NCBI RefSeq assembly: GCF_964340395.1
Contig: NC_135565.1
Location: forward strand, 1,489,001 to 1,553,000
Reading direction: 5' to 3'
DNA length: 64,000 bases
From: Glandiceps talaboti
Taxonomy: Eukaryota; Hemichordata; Enteropneusta; Spengelidae
This document shows positions 25,945-37,669 of the stretch, piece after piece. The notes under the pieces were generated by a model, which had not been told where the DNA came from, did not search any database, and saw nothing but the letters and a program-made list of their open reading frames with translations. The translations under genes were made by a program, and so were the position numbers. Each line of letters begins with the position of its first letter. Position 1 is the stretch's first letter.

Positions 25945-26595
25945 AAGGTATTACAACGTAACAGACACCATGGTATTACAACATAACAGATAACATGGTA
26001 TTACAACATAACAGATAACATGGTATTACAACATAACAGACACCATGGTATTACAACATAACAGATAACATGGTATTACAACATAACAGATAACATGGTA
26101 TTACAACATAACAGACGCCATGGTATTACAACATAACAGATAACATGGTATTACAACATAACAGATACCATGGTATTACAACATAACAGATACCATGGTA
26201 TTACAACATAACAGATACCATGGTATTACAACATAACAGATACCATGGTATTACAACATAACAGATACCATGGTATTACAACATAACAGATACCATGGTA
26301 TTACAACATAACAGACACCATGGTATTACAACATAACAGATACCAATGGTATTACAACATAACAGATACCATGGTATTACAACATAACAGATACCATGGT
26401 ATTACAACATAACAGATACCATGGTATTACAACATAACAGACACCATGGTATTACAACATAACAGATACCATGGTATTACAACATAACAGATACCATGGT
26501 ATTACAACATAACAGACACCATGGTATTACAACATAACAGATACCATGGTATTACAACATAACAGATACCAATGGTATTACAACATTATACACCA
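25945..26595. repeat. 25-bp minisatellite, about 25 copies
   Basis: Unit contains ACCATGGTATTACAACATAA then CAGAT. Most copies form the 12-bp palindrome ATACCATGGTAT; variants are AACATGGT, CACCATGG, and two copies with an extra A (ACCAATGG). Confidence 0.96.
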
Positions 26596-26849
26596 TACAT
26601 TTGTACAACATTATTACAGACATACATTGAATTGCAGCAGCTATGATTGACACAAACTAACTGACACTAGTTACTTTGACAGGATAACATAATCTGTCAA
26701 TAGACATTATTAGACAGTTTGTCATTGGGGAAGTATGTTGGTCTCAGAACAATGTTAGTATCAGAAAATGACACTATAGTAACATATAAGGTAACATCAG
26801 ATGACAGTCGAGAGAAGTCTTACATGTAGGAAGAATTTTAGACTTTTGT

Positions 26850-29800
26850 TACCAACCAGACTACATTTTAGGGACTATCACACAGTGTTTACAATATTGG
26901 AATTCTATTACCAACCAGACTACATTTTAGGGACTATCACACAGTGTTTACAATATTGGAATTCTATTACCAACCAGACTACATTTTAGGGCCTATCACA
27001 CAGTGTTTACAGTATTGGAATTCTATTACCAACCAGACTACATTTTAGGGACTATCACACAGTGTTTACAGTATTGGAATTCTATTACCAACCAGACTAC
27101 ATTTTAGGGACTATCACACAGTATTTACAGTATTGGAATTCTATTACCAACCAGACTACATTTTAGGGCCTATCACACAGTGTTTACAGTATTGGAATTC
27201 TATTACCAACCAGACTACATTTTAGGGACTATCACACAGTGTTTACAATATTGGAATTCTATTACCAACCAGACTACATTTTAGGGCCTATCACACAGTG
27301 TTTACAGTATTGGAATTCTATTACCAACCAGACTACATTTTAGGGCCTATCACACAGTGTTTACAATATTGGAATTCTATTACCAACCAGACTACATTTT
27401 AGGGACTATCACACAGTGTTTACAATATTGGAATTCTATTACCAACCAGACTACATTTTAGGGCCTATCACACAGTGTTTACAGTATTGGAATTCTATTA
27501 CCAACCAGACTACATTTTAGGGCCTATCACACAGTATTTACAGTATTGGAATTCTATTACCAACCAGACTACATTTTAGGGCCTATCACACAGTATTTAC
27601 AGTATTGGAATTCTATTACCAACCAGACTACATTTTAGGGACTATCACACAGTGTTTACAATATTGGAATTCTATTACCAACCAGACTACATTTTAGGGC
27701 CTATCACACAGTATTTACAGTATTGGAATTCTATTACCAACCAGACTACATTTTAGGGCCTATCACACAGTGTTTACAGTATTGGAATTCTATTACCAAC
27801 CAGACTACATTTTAGGGCCTATCACACAGTGTTTACAATATTGGAATTCTATTACCAACCAGACTACATTTTAGGGACTACTACACAGTGTTTACAATAT
27901 TGGAATTCTATTACCAACCAGACTACATTTTAGGGACTATCACACAGTGTTTACAATATTGGAATTCTATTACCAACCAGACTACATTTTAGGGCCTATC
28001 ACACAGTGTTTACAGTATTGGAATTCTATTACCAACCAGACTACATTTTAGGGACTATCACACAGTGTTTACAGTATTGGAATTCTATTACCAACCAGAC
28101 TACATTTTAGGGCCTATCACACAGTGTTTACAGTTTTGGAATTCTATTACCAACCAGACTACATTTTAGGGCCTATCACACAGTGTTTACAGTATTGGAA
28201 TTCTATTACCAACCAGACTACATTTTAGGGACTATCACACAGTGTTTACAGTATTGGAATTCTATTACCAACCAGACTACATTTTAGGGCCTATCACACA
28301 GTGTTTACAGTATTGGAATTCTATTACCAACCAGACTACATTTTAGGGACTATCACACAGTGTTTACAGTATTGGAATTCTATTACCAACCAGACTACAT
28401 TTTAGGGACTATCACACAGTGTTTACAGTATTGGAATTCTATTACCAACCAGACTACATTTTAGGGCCTATCACACAGTGTTTACAGTATTGGAATTCTA
28501 TTACCAACCAGACTACATTTTAGGGCCTATCACACAGTATTTACAGTATTGGAATTCTATTACCAACCAGACTACATTTTAGGGACTATCACACAGTGTT
28601 TACAGTATTGGAATTCTATTACCAACCAGACTACATTTTAGGGACTATCACACAGTGTTTACAGTATTGGAATTCTATTACCAACCAGACTACATTTTAG
28701 GGACTATCACACAGTGTTTACAATATTGGAATTCTATTACCAACCAGACTACATTTTAGGGCCTATCACACAGTGTTTACAGTATTGGAATTCTATTACC
28801 AACCAGACTACATTTTAGGGCCTATCACACAGTATTTACAGTATTGGAATTCTATTACCAACCAGACTACATTTTAGGGACTATCACACAGTGTTTACAG
28901 TATTGGAATTCTATTACCAACCAGACTACATTTTAGGGACTATCACACAGTGTTTACAATATTGGAATTCTATTACCAACCAGACTACATTTTAGGGACT
29001 ATCACACAGTGTTTACAATATTGGAATTCTATTACCAACCAGACTACATTTTAGGGCCTACTACACAGTGTTTACAGTATTGGAATTCTATTACCAACCA
29101 GACTTTATTTTAGGGACTATCACACAGTGTTTACAATATTGGAATTCTATTACCAACCAGACTACATTTTAGGGACTACTACACAGTGTTTACAATATTG
29201 GAATTCTATTACCAACCAGACTACATTTTAGGGACTATCACACAGTGTTTACAATATTGGAATTCTATTACCAACCAGACTACATTTTAGGGACTACTAC
29301 ACAGTGTTTACAATATTGGAATTCTATTACCAACCAGACTTTATTTTAGGGACTATCACACAGTGTTTACAATATTGGAATTCTATTACCAACCAGACTA
29401 CATTTTAGGGACTACTACACAGTGTTTACAATATTGGAATTCTATTACCAACCAGACTACATTTTAGGGACTATCACACAGTGTTTACAATATTGGAATT
29501 CTATTACCAACCAGACTACATTTTAGGGACTATCACACAGTGTTTACAATATTGGAATTCTACTAATGTATTACCAACCAGACTACATTTTAGGGACTAT
29601 CACACAGTGTTTACAATATTGGAATTCTATTACCAACCAGACTACATTTTAGGGACTACTACACAGTGTTTACAATATTGGAATTCTATTACCAACCAGA
29701 CTACATTTTAGGGACTATCACACAGTGTTTACAATATTGGAATTCTATTACCAACCAGACTACATTTTAGGGACTATCACACAGTGTTTACAATATTGGA

Positions 29801-32755
29801 ATTCTACTAATGTATTACCAACCAGACTACATTTTAGGGACTACTACACAGTGTTTACAATATTGGAATTCTATTACCAACCAGACTACATTTTAGGTAC
29901 TATCACACAGTGTTTACAGTATTGGAATTCTATTACCAACCAGACTACATTTTAGGGACTATCACACAGTGTTTACAGTATTGGAATTCTATTACCAACC
30001 AGACTACATTTTAGGGACTATCACACAGTGTTTACAGTATTGGAATTCTATTACCAACCAGACTACATTTTAGGGACTATCACACAGTGTTTACAATATT
30101 GGAATTCTATTACCAACCAGACTACATTTTAGAGCCTATCACACAGTGTTTACAGTATTGGAATTCTATTACCAACCAGACTACATTTTAGGGCCTATCA
30201 CACAGTGTTTACAGTATTGGAATTCTATTACCAACCAGACTACATTTTAGGGACTATCACACAGTGTTTACAGTATTGGAATTCTATTACCAACCAGACT
30301 ACATTTTAGGGACTATCACACAGTGTTTACAGTATTGGAATTCTATTACCAACCAGACTACATTTTAGGGACTATCACACAGTGTTTACAGTATTGGAAT
30401 TCTATTACCAACCAGACTACATTTTAGGGCCTATCACACAGTGTTTACAATATTGGAATTCTATTACCAACCAGACTACATTTTAGGGACTACTACACAG
30501 TGTTTACAATATTGGAATTCTATTACCAACCAGACTACATTTTAGGGACTATCACACAGTGTTTACAGTATTGGAATTCTATTACCAACCAGACTACATT
30601 TTAGGGACTATCACACAGTGTTTACAGTATTGGAATTCTATTACCAACCAGACTACATTTTAGGGACTATCACACAGTGTTTACAGTATTGGAATTCTAT
30701 TACCAACCAGACTACATTTTAGGGACTATCACACAGTGTTTACAGTATTGGAATTCTATTACCAACCAGACTACATTTTAGGGACTATCACACAGTGTTT
30801 ACAGTATTGGAATTCTATTACCAACCAGACTACATTTTAGGGACTACTACACAGTGTTTACAGTATTGGAATTCTATTACCAACCAGACTACATTTTAGG
30901 GACTATCACACAGTGTTTACAGTATTGGAATTCTATTACCAACCAGACTACATTTTAGGGACTATCACACAGTGTTTACAGTATTGGAATTCTATTACCA
31001 ACCAGACTACATTTTAGGGACTATCACACAGTGTTTACAATATTGGAATTCTATTACCAACCAGACTACATTTTAGGGACTATCACACAGTGTTTACAAT
31101 ATTGGAATTCTATTACCAACCAGACTACATTTTAGGGACTACTACACAGTGTTTACAGTATTGGAATTCTATTACCAACCAGACTACATTTTAGGGACTA
31201 CTACACAGTGTTTACAATATTGGAATTCTATTACCAACCAGACTACATTTTAGGGACTACTACACAGTGTTTACAGTATTGGAATTCTATTACCAACCAG
31301 ACTACATTTTAGGGACTACTACACAGTGTTTACAATATTGGAATTCTATTACCAACCAGACTACATTTTAGGGACTACTACACAGTGTTTACAATATTGG
31401 AATTCTATTACCAACCAGACTACATTTTAGGGACTACTACACAGTGTTTACAATATTGGAATTCTATTACCATCCAGACTACATTTTAGGGCCTATCACA
31501 CAGTGTTTACAATATTGGAATTCTATTACCAACCAGACTACATTTTAGGGACTATCACACAGTGTTTACAGTATTGGAATTCTATTACCAACCAGACTAC
31601 ATTTTAGGGACTATCACACAGTGTTTACAGTATTGGAATTCTATTACCAACCAGACTACATTTTAGGGACTATCACACAGTGTTTACAGTATTGGAATTC
31701 TATTACCAACCAGACTACATTTTAGGGATTATCACACAGTGTTTACAATATTGGAATTCTATTACCAACCAGACTACATTTTAGGGACTATCACACAGTG
31801 TTTACAATATTGGAATTCTATTACCAACCAGACTACATTTTAGGGACTATCACACAGTGTTTACAGTATTGGAATTCTATTACCAACCAGACTACATTTT
31901 AGGGACTATCACACAGTGTTTACAATATTGGAATTCTATTACCAACCAGACTACATTTTAGGGACTACTACACAGTGTTTACAGTATTGGAATTCTATTA
32001 CCAACCAGACTACATTTTAGGGACTACTACACAGTGTTTACAATATTGGAATTCTATTACCAACCAGACTACATTTTAGGGACTACTACACAGTGTTTAC
32101 AGTATTGGAATTCTATTACCAACCAGACTACATTTTAGGGACTATCACACAGTGTTTACAATATTGGAATTCTATTACCAACCAGACTACATTTTAGGGA
32201 CTACTACACAGTGTTTACAGTATTGGAATTCTATTACCAACCAGACTACATTTTAGGGACTATCACACAGTGTTTACAATATTGGAATTCTATTACCAAC
32301 CAGACTACATTTTAGGGACTATCACACAGTGTTTACAGTATTGGAATTCTATTACCAACCAGACTACATTTTAGGGCCTATCACACAGTGTTTACAGCAC
32401 TGGAATTCTATTACCAACCAGACTACATTTTAGGGACTATCACACAGTGTTTACAGTATTGGAATTCTATTACCAACCAGACTACATTTTAGGGACTATC
32501 ACACAGTGTTTACAGTATTGGAATTCTATTACCAACCAGACTACATTTTAGGGACTATCACACAGTGTTTACAGTATTGGAATTCTATTACCAACCAGAC
32601 TACATTTTAGGGCCTATCACACAGTGTTTACAGTATTGGAATTCTATTACCAACCAGACTACATTTTAGGGCCTATCACACAGTGTTTACAGTATTGGAA
32701 TTCTATTACCAACCAGACTACATTTTAGGGCCTATCACACAGTGTTTACAATATC
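26850..32755. repeat. 59-bp minisatellite, about 100 copies, in GTF2H1 intron 2
   Basis: Unit contains GGAATTCTATTACCAACCAG, ACTACATTTTAGGGACTATC, then ACACAGTGTTTACAGTATT. Main variants are GACTATC/GCCTATC, CTATCACAC/CTACTACAC and CAATATT/CAGTATT. GCC forms are enriched in the left part and CTACTACAC forms from about 29050 to 32230. An 8-9-bp insertion after ATTCTA recurs at 29561 and 29805. Confidence 0.98.
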
Positions 32756-32859
32756 TTTACTGTAGTTTTAGTGTTTCTAGTTTTAATGTTTACAAGTGGA
32801 AAGTACATAGGTGATGTCATACAATGTATCTGGAGAACTAACATAGATTTTGCCTATGT

Positions 32860-34155
32860 ATGTACACATAGCAAAGACATTACATCGTACTTATGTATGT
32901 GTGTACACATAGCAGACATTGCCTACATATATGTATACACATAGCAAAGACATTACATGTGCAAATATATGTACACATAGTGTAGGTATTGCCTATATGT
33001 ATGTACACATAGTAAAGAAACTGCCTATGTATGTACATGTATGTACACATAGTAAAGACATTACCTACCAGTATGTAGTAATGTACATATAGTAAATATA
33101 TTGCCTATGGTATGTATGCACATCTAGTAAATATGTTACCTATGTATGTACAAATAACAAAGACATTACCTATGTATGTATGTATGTATGTATGTATGTA
33201 TGTATGTATGTATGTATGTATGTATGTATGTATGTATGTATGTATGTATGTATGTATGTATGTATGTATGTATGTATGTATGTATGTATGTATGTATGTA
33301 TGTATGTATGTATGTATGTACATATAGTAAAGACATTGCCTATGGTATGTACGTATACATAGTAAAAATGTTACATATGTATGTACATATAGTAAAGACA
33401 TTACCTATGTATGTACACATAGTAAAGACATTACCTAATGTATGTACACATGGTAAAGACGTTACCTATGTATGTACAGTCACATAGCAAAGACATTGCC
33501 TATGTATGTACACATAGTAAAGACATTACCTATGTATGTACAGTCACATAGCAAAGATATTGCCTACTGTATGTATGTACACATAGTAAAGACATTACCT
33601 ATGTATTTACACATAGTAAAGACATTACCTATGTATGTACAGTCACATAGCAAAGACATTGCCTATGTATGTACACATTGTAAAGGCATTACCTATGTAT
33701 TTACACAAAGTAAAGACATTACCTATGTATATACACATAGTAAAGACATTACCTAATGTATGTACACATAGTAAAGGCATTGCCTATGTATGTACACATA
33801 GTAAAGACATTGCCTATGTATTTACACATAGTAAAGACATTACCTATGTATTTACACATATTAAAGACATTACCTATGTATTTACATATAGTAAAGACAT
33901 TACCTATGTATTTACACATATTAAAGACATTACCTAATGTATGTACACATAGTAAATACATTACCTAATGTATTTACACATAGTAAATACATTACCTATG
34001 TTTATACACACAGTAAAGACATTACCTATGTATGTACACATAGTAAATACATTACCTAATGTATTTACACATAGTAAAGACATTACCTAATGTATCTACA
34101 CATAGTAAAGACATTACCTATGTATTTACACATATACAAATATACACATATACAA
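32860..34155. repeat. ~30-bp minisatellite with nested TATG tract (left part)
   Basis: Unit contains ACATAGTAAAGACATTACCT then ATGTATGTAC, with TTTAC, AGTCACATAGC and ATGTA length variants. A pure (TATG)n run at about 33170-33320 sits inside, apparently grown from the TATGTATG of the unit. The array continues right of the LINE at 36006. Confidence 0.95.
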
Positions 34156-34158
34156 ATA

Positions 34159-34640
34159 TGGAATACCAGCGTTATAACCCCAGTACACAAGAAAGGAGAC
34201 AGGACAGACACAAACAACTACAGAGGTATTTCAGTTGGTAATGTGATAGCTAAATTATTTAGTATGATCATTAACAATAGAATATCAAACTATCTGGAAA
34301 GAAATAACATCATCCACCCAAACCAAGCAGGTTTCCGACGCAAACATAGAACTATCGACCATATTCTTACACTGCACACTATTATAAAGAAATACCATTC
34401 AAGAAATAAGAAAATCTACTGTTGCTTTGTAGACCTCAAAAAGTGTTTTGATACAATTTGGAGGAAAGCACTACTCTATAAATTACTATGTAACAACATC
34501 AACGGAAATGTATACAACATAATGAAAAACATGTACACCAATATGAACTTCATCGTGAAATTAACTGACGTGATAACAGAAAAGTTCCAAATTGATAATG
34601 GAGTTAAACAAGGCTGTCCACTAAGCCCGACATTGTTTCA
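34159..34640 (+). pseudogene. LINE reverse transcriptase, N-terminal fragment
   Basis: Frame from 34159 shows RT blocks: HKKGD-NNYRGIS, GFRRKHRTIDHILTLHTII, FVDLKKCFDTI (first catalytic Asp region) and GVKQGCPLSPTLF. Right after PTLF the family's NLYIN segment is missing and the frame shifts. The coding region is therefore broken by a small deletion before the YADD motif. Confidence 0.88.
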
Positions 34641-34643
34641 CTA

Positions 34644-35890
34644 CCGGACTCGCAAACATTGAAACAAATGCACCAAAGCTTAATAACAAAACAATCAACA
34701 GCCTGTTGTATGCAGATGATATTGCATTGATGTCAACATCCTATGAAGGAATACAGAATGCACTGGACTACCTTCATCGATACACAACAGACTGGCGATT
34801 GCAAGTAAACACAAACAAAACACAAATAATGGTATTTAGAAAATCAGGATGCAAACAAGATACAAGACAATTCAAATGTGGATTGGAAGAAATAAAAACT
34901 GCAGAACAATACACATATCTCGGTGTAACACTCAAGACAAATGGCTCTATGAGCTCCACAGCAACCAGATTGTCAGACAAAGCCAGCAAAGCTGCAAGAA
35001 TCCAGTCACAGATATATTCGACAAAGATAAACAGTACTAAGATAAAGGAAAAACTCATGAATACAACACAGCTACCTATCCTGACATATGCTGGCGAAAT
35101 ATGGGGTGTTCTCCAAAATCAAACAACTTGGGACAAAACAGAGACAGAAAAATTCCATCTACGTTTTTGTCGCCAAATATTAAATGTCAGCAACAGAGTG
35201 AGCAAAATAGGATGCAGAATGGAACTTGGGAGAGAACCACTGATTAGTAGAATATACTACTCAGCAATAAACTATTACAAATACCTCAAGACATTAGACA
35301 ATAACAACTTAGCCTATTATGCAATGAATGACATGGAGAACAATGATTACACAGGTTCATGGCTAACTACCTTTGAACACAATATACAATTATATAACAG
35401 CAAGAATATCAACAATTTAACAAAACAAGAACTATACAACTCAATTAGACAATATTATATCAATCAATGGAATGAAAATAACAAAAGGGAAAACTCTAAG
35501 TTATGTACATACAACAACTTCAAAAATTCCCTGGAACAAGAAGAATACATTAAAGTAATGAACAATAAACAACACATCAAAACAATAGCCAAATTTAGAT
35601 TAAGTTGCCATCAACTTGCCATTGAGAAGGGTAGATATACAAAACCAAAAACACCAGTAGAAGACAGACTATGTACACATTGTAAAGAAATAGAAGATGA
35701 AAGACATCATCTAATTCATTGTAAATTATATACAAAACAAAGAGAAAAAATGTTTAGTATTATCACTACCCTCAACTCAAACTTTATAAACTTAGATAGA
35801 GGAGAGCAATTTAGATATATACTACAATCAAAACATAAGGATATTATAACCGCTCTCTACATATACCTGGATGATACATGTAGTCAATAG
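34644..35890 (+). pseudogene. LINE reverse transcriptase, C-terminal fragment
   Basis: Another frame continues with LLYADDIALMS (catalytic YADD), the thumb region with NTNKTQIMVF, then TYAGEIWG and a long C-terminal part ending with the CTHC...H..HC cluster near residues 330-355, with a stop at 35888-35890. It is largely intact, suggesting a fairly young insertion. Confidence 0.88.
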
Positions 35891-36005
35891 ACACACACTA
35901 GAACTACTGTATATTTTAATATTTATATTTCATAGATCATTATTAACTTTATTTTGTTTAAATACCAAATTAGAAATGTAAAATTTTCTAAACGGCTAAA
36001 ATAAA

Positions 36006-36245
36006 GTGTTATCTTATCTTATCATAGTAAAGACATTACCTATGTATTTACATATAGTAAAGACATTACCTATGTATTTACAGATAGTAAAGACATTACC
36101 TATGTATTTCCACATTACCTACATGTATGTATTTACATGTATTTACACATAGTAAAGACATTATCTATGTATTTACACATAGTAAAGACATTACCCATGT
36201 ATTTACACATAGTAAAGCCATTACCATAGCAAAGACATTACCTAC
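36006..36245 (-). repeat. ~30-bp minisatellite, right part, starting at the exon 2 splice donor
   Basis: On the minus strand the array begins with the donor itself: CCG|GTAGGTAATGTCTTTGC. Later units carry ATAG|GTAATGTCTTTAC, donor-like at the same place. It is the part of the 32860-34155 array cut off by the LINE. Confidence 0.9.
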
Positions 36246-36447
36246 CGGTTTTTCTCTTCAAGTTCTCTATTTGCTTTGGTCTTGAATTTTGGCAGTAGTT
36301 GTTGTAGGAGTTCTTTGACATCATTTCTGTCCTTCAGAGCTACACTTGGTGAGTGTGGGTTAGCAAAGTGAAATGTACAGGCACTGCTATCATGTAGAAT
36401 TAATTGTAACTGGACTTTAGATTTACCTTCTGGACTAATCTTTTGCA
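36246..36447 (-). CDS. GTF2H1: GTF2H1 exon 2 (PH domain, second half)
   Basis: The exon follows acceptor TTTCAG, enters in phase 1, and reads [19 protein letters not shown], ending [18 protein letters not shown] as in p62 proteins. It supplies the C-terminal strands and helix of the PH-like domain and the start of the linker to the BSD domains. The donor GTAGGTAATG begins at 36245, and the first copy of the 30-bp intronic array starts at that donor. The exon exits in phase 2, matching exon 3. Confidence 0.95.
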
Positions 36448-36719
36448 CTGAAACATAGGATCAAATTCAAATCACATGTACTTAGGTGTGGCAGGGTATG
36501 GTGGATAGATATTATAAAGAGAATCTGCTAAAATATGCATTTATTTATTAATGTGCTATTCTTACAACCAACGTTCCGTGTCTCCCTTATCTTATTTTAA
36601 TTGGCGATGCATATTTTTAGTAATTTTACTCATCAGATCAGTACACGTGTAAGTAAAAACCTTCCTTCATGCCCGTGACACCAAGTCTGTTAAAAACCAA
36701 ACACAAACGTTACACTTAC

Positions 36720-36870
36720 TTTTAATGTCTGCATATAAATGACTTATTGAAAACATCTCTCTGCTCTTCTCCATCCATCCTATCCTTTCGGCCATTAAGT
36801 ATAGCGTTCCGTCTCTCTTCTTATGACGGACATGGTTCACTACCAACAAAACTTCCTCACTGGATGCCAT
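36720..36870 (-). CDS. GTF2H1: GTF2H1 exon 1 (N-terminal PH domain, first half)
   Basis: The start codon is the ATG at 36870-36868, giving [18 protein letters not shown] and then a block ending [11 protein letters not shown], which matches the p62 N-terminus. An upstream in-frame ATG near 36915 would add residues (MRFVVILKL...) absent from the family, so the inner ATG is preferred. The exon ends in phase 1 at donor GTAAGT (36719-36714). It encodes the first strands of the PH-like domain. Intron 1 (36448-36719) is the only short, array-free intron seen in this gene. Confidence 0.95.
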
Positions 36871-36879
36871 CTCAATCAA

Positions 36880-37441
36880 CGCCGAAATTAGTTTTAGTAT
36901 TACGACAAAACGCAATTTGCGACTAAGTCAGTACAAAGGTAACGAATAGGGAATGAGAATATTGCAAATCAAGGAGTGTTAAAGTTCAGAATTGTTGTTA
37001 CCATTGACTTACGAGTAAAAACAAGTTAGCCGGCGAAGTACGAAAGCGACGTTGAACGACATCGCCGCCATGCTTGATTACTCCCTCTAGTGGTACATGT
37101 TAGGAAACTGTCGTTTATTACCGTAAATGGGTAAGTGATTTCAGCGTAATGAATATTTTGTAATGTTTTAATAAAAAAATTGTCATTCAGATCCTGAAAA
37201 AATGTCACCGGTTCATAAAAGATCAGTTTAAAGATTGAAAATGTGATAAAAGGGTAATTTAATGGCAAACATTTAGCAAAAAATGACTCTTCAATGTATT
37301 GCCGTAAGACATCTTCGCCTTCCATGGCAACAAGACACACAAAGACCTGCAAACAAATGTATCGAGCTAGGACGAGTGAATACTTTAACGGAGGTGTGTT
37401 GCGGTCATAGTCGCTAGTCCATTGTAATTGTACGCTCGAAA
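36880..37441. promoter_or_regulatory. Bidirectional promoter between GTF2H1 and PIFO
   Basis: This array-free segment separates the GTF2H1 start (36870, minus) from the predicted PIFO start (37442, plus). It holds a YY1-like element on the minus strand (AGCATGGCGGC near 37063-37073, one mismatch to AANATGGCGGC), typical of housekeeping start sites about 200 bp from the ATG. It also holds an X-box-like site at 37318-37331. A GTAAGT near 37013 and an AG near 36922 on the minus strand could bound a GTF2H1 5'UTR intron; that is a guess. No TATA box was assigned. Confidence 0.55.
37318..37331 (+). promoter_or_regulatory. X-box-like RFX binding site upstream of PIFO
   Basis: The sequence CCTTCCATGGCAAC matches the X-box GYYNCC-AT-RGNAAC with one mismatch at the first base. 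X-boxes bound by RFX factors drive ciliary genes and usually lie 60-150 bp from the start codon. This one is 111 bp upstream of the predicted PIFO ATG. A weaker half-site (TAGTCCATGGAAAC, 37704-37717) lies in the predicted first intron. Confidence 0.5.
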
Positions 37442-37466
37442 ATGACAACTTTAACAAGTGTAGAAG
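37442..37466 (+). CDS. PIFO: Candidate PIFO exon 1 (start codon)
   Basis: ATG at 37442 gives MTTLTSVE plus one base, followed by GTTTGT as a weak donor. The phase-1 end exactly matches the two-base entry of the exon at 41403, restoring a Glu codon. The resulting N-terminus is a few residues longer than in human. Support is the phase fit, the X-box 111 bp upstream and the expected very short missing N-terminus. No similarity can be claimed over eight residues, and the intervening intron would be 3.9 kb. Confidence 0.4.
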
Positions 37467-37515
37467 GTTTGTGGTCATTTATTTTTCTTTCAGTCACATG
37501 AACTACTAGACATTT

Positions 37516-37663
37516 GTTCCTGACAGATCGTATTCCGATTTTACACTACTATTAGTACTAATATACGTACGCCTTCACGTCATTAGCATTATATTATTAT
37601 TATTATTATTATGTGTGAAGATAGCGTACATACAGTAAAATCGGAACACGGTCTGTCAGGAAC
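37516..37663. repeat. Foldback (MITE-like) with 29-bp arms
   Basis: Arms 37516-37544 and 37635-37663 are inverted repeats matching at 27 of 29 positions, beginning GTTCCTGACAG and ending CCGATTTTAC. The interior has an ATT trinucleotide run. TAGAC occurs just outside both arms. It lies at the start of the predicted PIFO intron 1. Confidence 0.75.
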
Positions 37664-37669
37664 TAGACT

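Larger units (their letters stand above)
34157..36005 (+). mobile_element. 5'-truncated non-LTR retrotransposon inside the 30-bp array
   Basis: The element begins within the RT domain (TSVITPVHKKGDRTDTNNYR) and ends with a TTATC-type short repeat (about 35994-36005) straight into array sequence. No endonuclease region is present. The C-terminus has a Cys-His cluster, CTHCKEIEDERHHLIHC, seen in several invertebrate LINE families. The clade is not assigned. Both flanks are the same 30-bp array, so insertion post-dates array formation. Confidence 0.88.
4007..36870 (-). other. GTF2H1: GTF2H1 gene locus (TFIIH p62 subunit), exons 1-6, 3' part outside window
   Basis: Six minus-strand exons join in frame into 277 codons that follow the known p62/Tfb1 order: N-terminal PH-like domain (about residues 1-110, exons 1-2), first BSD domain (about 115-165, exons 3-4) and second BSD domain (about 195-250, exons 4-5). 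p62 is a core TFIIH subunit acting in RNA polymerase II initiation and nucleotide excision repair in the nucleus; its PH domain binds TFIIE, XPC and activators. The vertebrate protein is about 550 residues, so the second half lies left of base 1. Every visible intron except the 272-bp intron 1 is enlarged by minisatellites. All junctions are GT-AG with compatible phases. The identification rests on recognised family sequence, not a database search. Confidence 0.95.

Noticed and set aside
37026-37478. 150-residue minus-strand frame in the shared promoter
   Set aside because: No recognised family; it covers the X-box and the predicted PIFO start, and the Kozak-like GCCGCCATG nearby leads to a stop after six codons. 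Probably chance.
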